Source: Polyangiaceae bacterium
GTDB taxonomy: Bacteria > Myxococcota_A > Polyangia > Polyangiales > Polyangiaceae
DNA: 39,392 bases
Reading direction: 5' to 3'
Assembly: GCA_029266615.1 (NCBI GenBank)
Contig: JAQSWN010000066.1
Span: 1-39,392, forward strand
The position numbers and the translations under genes are program-made. Positions 39,240-39,392 of this stretch are shown piece by piece; positions within the stretch are counted from its first letter, which is position 1, and every line of letters begins with the position of its first letter. The notes beneath the pieces were generated by a model. That model was not told where the DNA came from and searched no databases. It saw only the letters and a list, made by a program, of their open reading frames with translations.

Positions 39240-39392
39240 CCCTTGCTCTATCGCCCTTGCTCTATCGCCCTTGCTCTGTCGCCCTCGCTCTGTCGCCCTC
39301 GCTCTGTCGCCCTCGCTCTGTCGCCCTCGCTCTGTCGCCCTCGCTCTGTCGCCCTCGCTCTGTCGCCCTCGCTCTGTCGCCTCCGCTCTCTG
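39240..39392. repeat. 14-bp minisatellite, about 11 copies, reaching the window edge
   Basis: The unit CCCTCGCTCTGTCG (early copies CCCTTGCTCTATCG) repeats from 39240 with no gap; the last visible copy is degenerate. Variants are ordered: the two leftmost copies have T and A, the third only T, and the rest are identical, consistent with slippage from one end. Confidence 0.93.

Overview
The window is high-G+C bacterial chromosome (roughly two-thirds G+C by eye) with housekeeping genes mixed with lineage-specific ones. The gene mix suggests a myxobacterium, probably in the Sorangium/Polyangium branch. Pointers are a receiver protein with a DUF4388 (PATAN) domain inside a chemosensory operon, several lipoproteins with Ala/Pro- or Gly/Ser-rich linkers after the lipobox, and the sequence character of the housekeeping proteins. 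The assignment is inference; there is no rRNA here. No transposase, integrase, phage gene, CRISPR array or tRNA was seen, so this looks like core chromosome and not an island.

Layout. 1-2.8 kb: the start of a response regulator (cut by the window edge), a lipocalin lipoprotein, a DHH-type phosphoesterase with unusual motif order, and a secreted protein. 2.8-4.4 kb: a 467-bp spacer with a long inverted repeat, then two tandem RDD membrane proteins. 4.4-9.5 kb: purC, a cNMP-binding/DUF1003 membrane protein, a Cys-rich lipoprotein, a thiolase, and an exopolyphosphatase gene (ppx/gppA) broken by an internal deletion plus frameshift. 9.5-12.7 kb: a tight plus-strand operon of an 82-aa unknown, a FliH/SctL-like stator protein, an M50 site-2-type protease and a methyltransferase. 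12.7-18.4 kb: purM, a tail-anchored small protein, an ABC-F ATPase with ypeA, the SRP RNA gene (ffs) with a clear promoter, and a propionyl-CoA-carboxylase-type beta subunit. 18.3-21.7 kb (minus): a lipoprotein-mlaE pair, then DUF2203-folE-SDR with overlapping or closely spaced genes. 21.8-27.7 kb: a rhomboid protease, cysS, a large lipoprotein, a calcineurin-like phosphoesterase and a conserved-looking unknown.

27.7-36.8 kb is a long minus-strand run: aspS and a DUF2325-like protein, then a compact chemosensory operon of receiver-DUF4388 protein, CheW-like protein, soluble receptor-like protein, double-Hpt CheA-like kinase, rimI and a lipoprotein. Most junctions in it are 4-base ATGA overlaps. 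It lacks CheR, CheB and a membrane receptor, and is the best candidate here for an uncharacterised signalling system. 36.9-39.4 kb: a polytopic membrane protein whose 3' end is triplicated as a 30-bp repeat, a YciI-family gene with a palindromic operator over its probable -10, and a 14-bp minisatellite running off the window.

Two patterns recur. Eight genes have a GCTAnnnT-like -10 box only 6-12 bases before the start codon, usually without a Shine-Dalgarno site, which suggests leaderless or very short-leader mRNAs. Four convergent gene pairs end with 0-1 bp between them or with overlapping stop codons.
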